DNA of 8,526 nt from Holosporales bacterium (GTDB lineage: Bacteria; Pseudomonadota; Alphaproteobacteria; UBA3830; JAIRMZ01): NCBI GenBank assembly GCA_031258355.1, contig JAIRMZ010000079.1, positions 1-8,526 of the forward strand. Direction: 5' to 3'. Below are positions 7,143 through 8,526 of the stretch, in pieces. Each line of letters opens with the position of its first letter. The stretch's first letter is position 1. The notes beneath the pieces are model-generated. The model was not told where the DNA came from, ran no database searches, and saw only the letters and a program-made list of their open reading frames with translations. A program made the translations under genes and the position numbers.

Positions 7143-8508
7143 ATCCTAGAAGAGCAGGATTCCTTTCCCCTTCTCGTTTTCGTTCAGCGACGATAGCAAT
7201 GATGATAGCGCCGAGGAAGACGTCGGTATAGAGGGTGTAACGCGCGAGGAGGGGCTCGACGAGAGCAACCGCGAGAACATTGGCAGCGAAAAGAATCCCC
7301 GCACTTCCTAGAAGGACTCGATTGCGAAAAGTTGCCCCTCTATAGAGGTGTCCACAGAGGAAGAACAAGCCAGCGAAAAGCAGCAAAATCCCACAGTAGC
7401 CGTATCGAGCCGGGACAAAGTAAGAGAGAAAGAATGCTCGATTTAAATAACGTAGGTAGGCAAGAGGGTTGTGCAAAATAAGACGCGCCGCTATGGTCGT
7501 CAAAGTTTCATCCATAACAAAACCCAGTTCTTGAGGAGGAATACCTGTATCTTTAAGGTGATGGTACGCGGCCCCAGTGGCATAACCCGACCAAGGGAGA
7601 TAACTCACCGCGTACTCAATAGTAGAGTAGAATTTGCTTAAGGGCTTTCCCCCTTGAGGGAGGTGTGCACAAATTTCTGCATAGATGGCCTTTTCCTTTG
7701 GATCTTTTAGACAATCCGCTCCCTGCGGACCGATAAAAATCGTTGGAGCGATAATGGCTTGTAACCCTGTAAAAGCTACATGCCGAAAGGCACCATGAGC
7801 CGCCAGGTGATACCCCCGCTCCGCAAGATCTGCGATTCCAATACTCAGAACCGCATATAGGACCAAAGGCCAACGCTGCTTTTTCTCCACAAGGGGTTTC
7901 AGAAAGGTAAACAACCCTACGAGAAAAAGAACCATAACAGGATACAAAAAGATAAATTGACGACGCGTGAGCACAAGGAGCCCTGCGAGAAGGAAGAAAC
8001 GCCGATAAGCCTTGATGGAACTCTCTTTGAAAAAGAGCACAATATTCCCTGCTGCAAAAAGCCATAAGGGGTAGGAGAGGGACTCTGACAAGATATCGCA
8101 CCAAAAAGGTTGACAAACATCCAAATTGGGAGAAATAAACAGAAGAAAGAGGAGAAACTCAATCCAGCGGGTTTTCTTCCAGGAGAAAGCCCTCTGCAAG
8201 GCATAAACAAAGAAAAGAGCTCCGGTCATCCCAAGCACAATTTGTACGAAGAACAAAGGCCGATGTGCGGTTTCCGGGAAAAAGAGAAAACAGAAACGTA
8301 AAAACAAGGGATAGAGCGCGGAACGAATACCTGACATGCCGAGATAGGTGGAAGAATCCGGAGACAAGGGCCATTCCCTCCCTAAGGAATACGCCATAAT
8401 GCAAAGGGCAATACCCCAAAAGACCCAGGGAAGGTGAAGAAGATAGTAACGAAACCCCAGCTTTCCCTTCTCCTGCAGAGCAACGGCGCTCACGGAAGCC
8501 TCTCTCAT
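7141..8508 (-). CDS. Multi-spanning membrane protein, GT-C glycosyltransferase-like
   Basis: This 455-residue integral membrane protein has about nine to eleven hydrophobic segments (near 26-42, 85-104, 114-127, 146-162, 171-205, 213-227, 370-386, 399-418 and 427-442) with a soluble loop at about 262-345. Several features recall polyprenyl-phosphate-dependent GT-C glycosyltransferases: an acidic motif in the first external loop (PDSSTYL, 50-56), then YPLFLRF (66-72), the LSESLSYPLWLF segment (140-151), TRRQFIFLYPV (181-191) and EPLLARYTLYTDV near the end (418-430). In such enzymes the early Asp is catalytic; here it would be Asp51. The substrate cannot be told. The C-terminus is a short basic tail. 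ATG at 8508 has a poorly spaced Shine-Dalgarno; GTG at 8493 has GAGAGG five bases upstream and may be the true start. The frame is also open to the right window edge, so an earlier start cannot be excluded. It converges on the argS-SPOR operon. Confidence 0.75.
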   Translation of the reverse strand: MREASVSAVALQEKGKLGFRYYLLHLPWVFWGIALCIMAYSLGREWPLSPDSSTYLGMSGIRSALYPLFLRFCFLFFPETAHRPLFFVQIVLGMTGALFFVYALQRAFSWKKTRWIEFLLFLLFISPNLDVCQPFWCDILSESLSYPLWLFAAGNIVLFFKESSIKAYRRFFLLAGLLVLTRRQFIFLYPVMVLFLVGLFTFLKPLVEKKQRWPLVLYAVLSIGIADLAERGYHLAAHGAFRHVAFTGLQAIIAPTIFIGPQGADCLKDPKEKAIYAEICAHLPQGGKPLSKFYSTIEYAVSYLPWSGYATGAAYHHLKDTGIPPQELGFVMDETLTTIAARLILHNPLAYLRYLNRAFFLSYFVPARYGYCGILLLFAGLFFLCGHLYRGATFRNRVLLGSAGILFAANVLAVALVEPLLARYTLYTDVFLGAIIIAIVAERKREGERNPALLG

Positions 8509-8526
8509 ACCTTTTCGCCAAGGAAG

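Noticed and set aside
7046..7231. 61-codon frame after the SPOR gene
   Set aside because: It runs through the terminator hairpin and into the antisense of the membrane-protein gene; its translation has no recognisable features.

Overview
The window looks like chromosomal DNA of an alphaproteobacterium. The main evidence is the pair argS followed 12 bases later by an inner-membrane SPOR-domain protein that carries the alphaproteobacterial linker pattern (P-x-I-x-A...P-x-K...VYNR). A large orphan secreted protein and a decaying lipoprotein-like gene beside these housekeeping genes would fit a host-associated lineage such as Holosporales-type symbionts. That lineage guess is inference only; no rRNA or other phylogenetic marker was compared.

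Region 1 (1-2319, minus strand) is one open reading frame of 773 codons that starts inside the window and runs off the left edge without a stop. It is AT-rich, has an export signal and appears to be built of degenerate alpha-helical repeats. I do not recognise the family. A near-consensus sigma70-type promoter (2380-2411) lies upstream.

Region 2 (2320-3425) is a gene-poor stretch. It holds that promoter, then about 300 bases with nothing I can assign, then what I read as a broken plus-strand lipoprotein gene (2717-3425). Two frames complement each other across a CCCC run, followed by two in-frame stops.

Region 3 (3366-7142) is the conserved core. xthA (exonuclease III family) is on the minus strand. 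The argS-SPOR operon diverges from it across a 72-base gap with a probable argS promoter, and ends in a strong rho-independent terminator. The 160 bases between the SPOR stop and the terminator can fold and could be a structured 3' UTR or a small RNA.

Region 4 (7141-8508, minus strand) is a multi-spanning membrane protein resembling GT-C glycosyltransferases. It converges on the operon, and the terminator U-tract touches its stop codon.

ArgS charges tRNA-Arg, the SPOR protein probably works in peptidoglycan or septum maintenance, and XthA repairs DNA. The membrane protein may modify an envelope glycan. No CRISPR array, rRNA, tRNA, insertion sequence or phage gene was seen. I see no multi-gene novel system; the most unusual items are the giant secreted repeat protein, the decayed neighbour and the possible small RNA.
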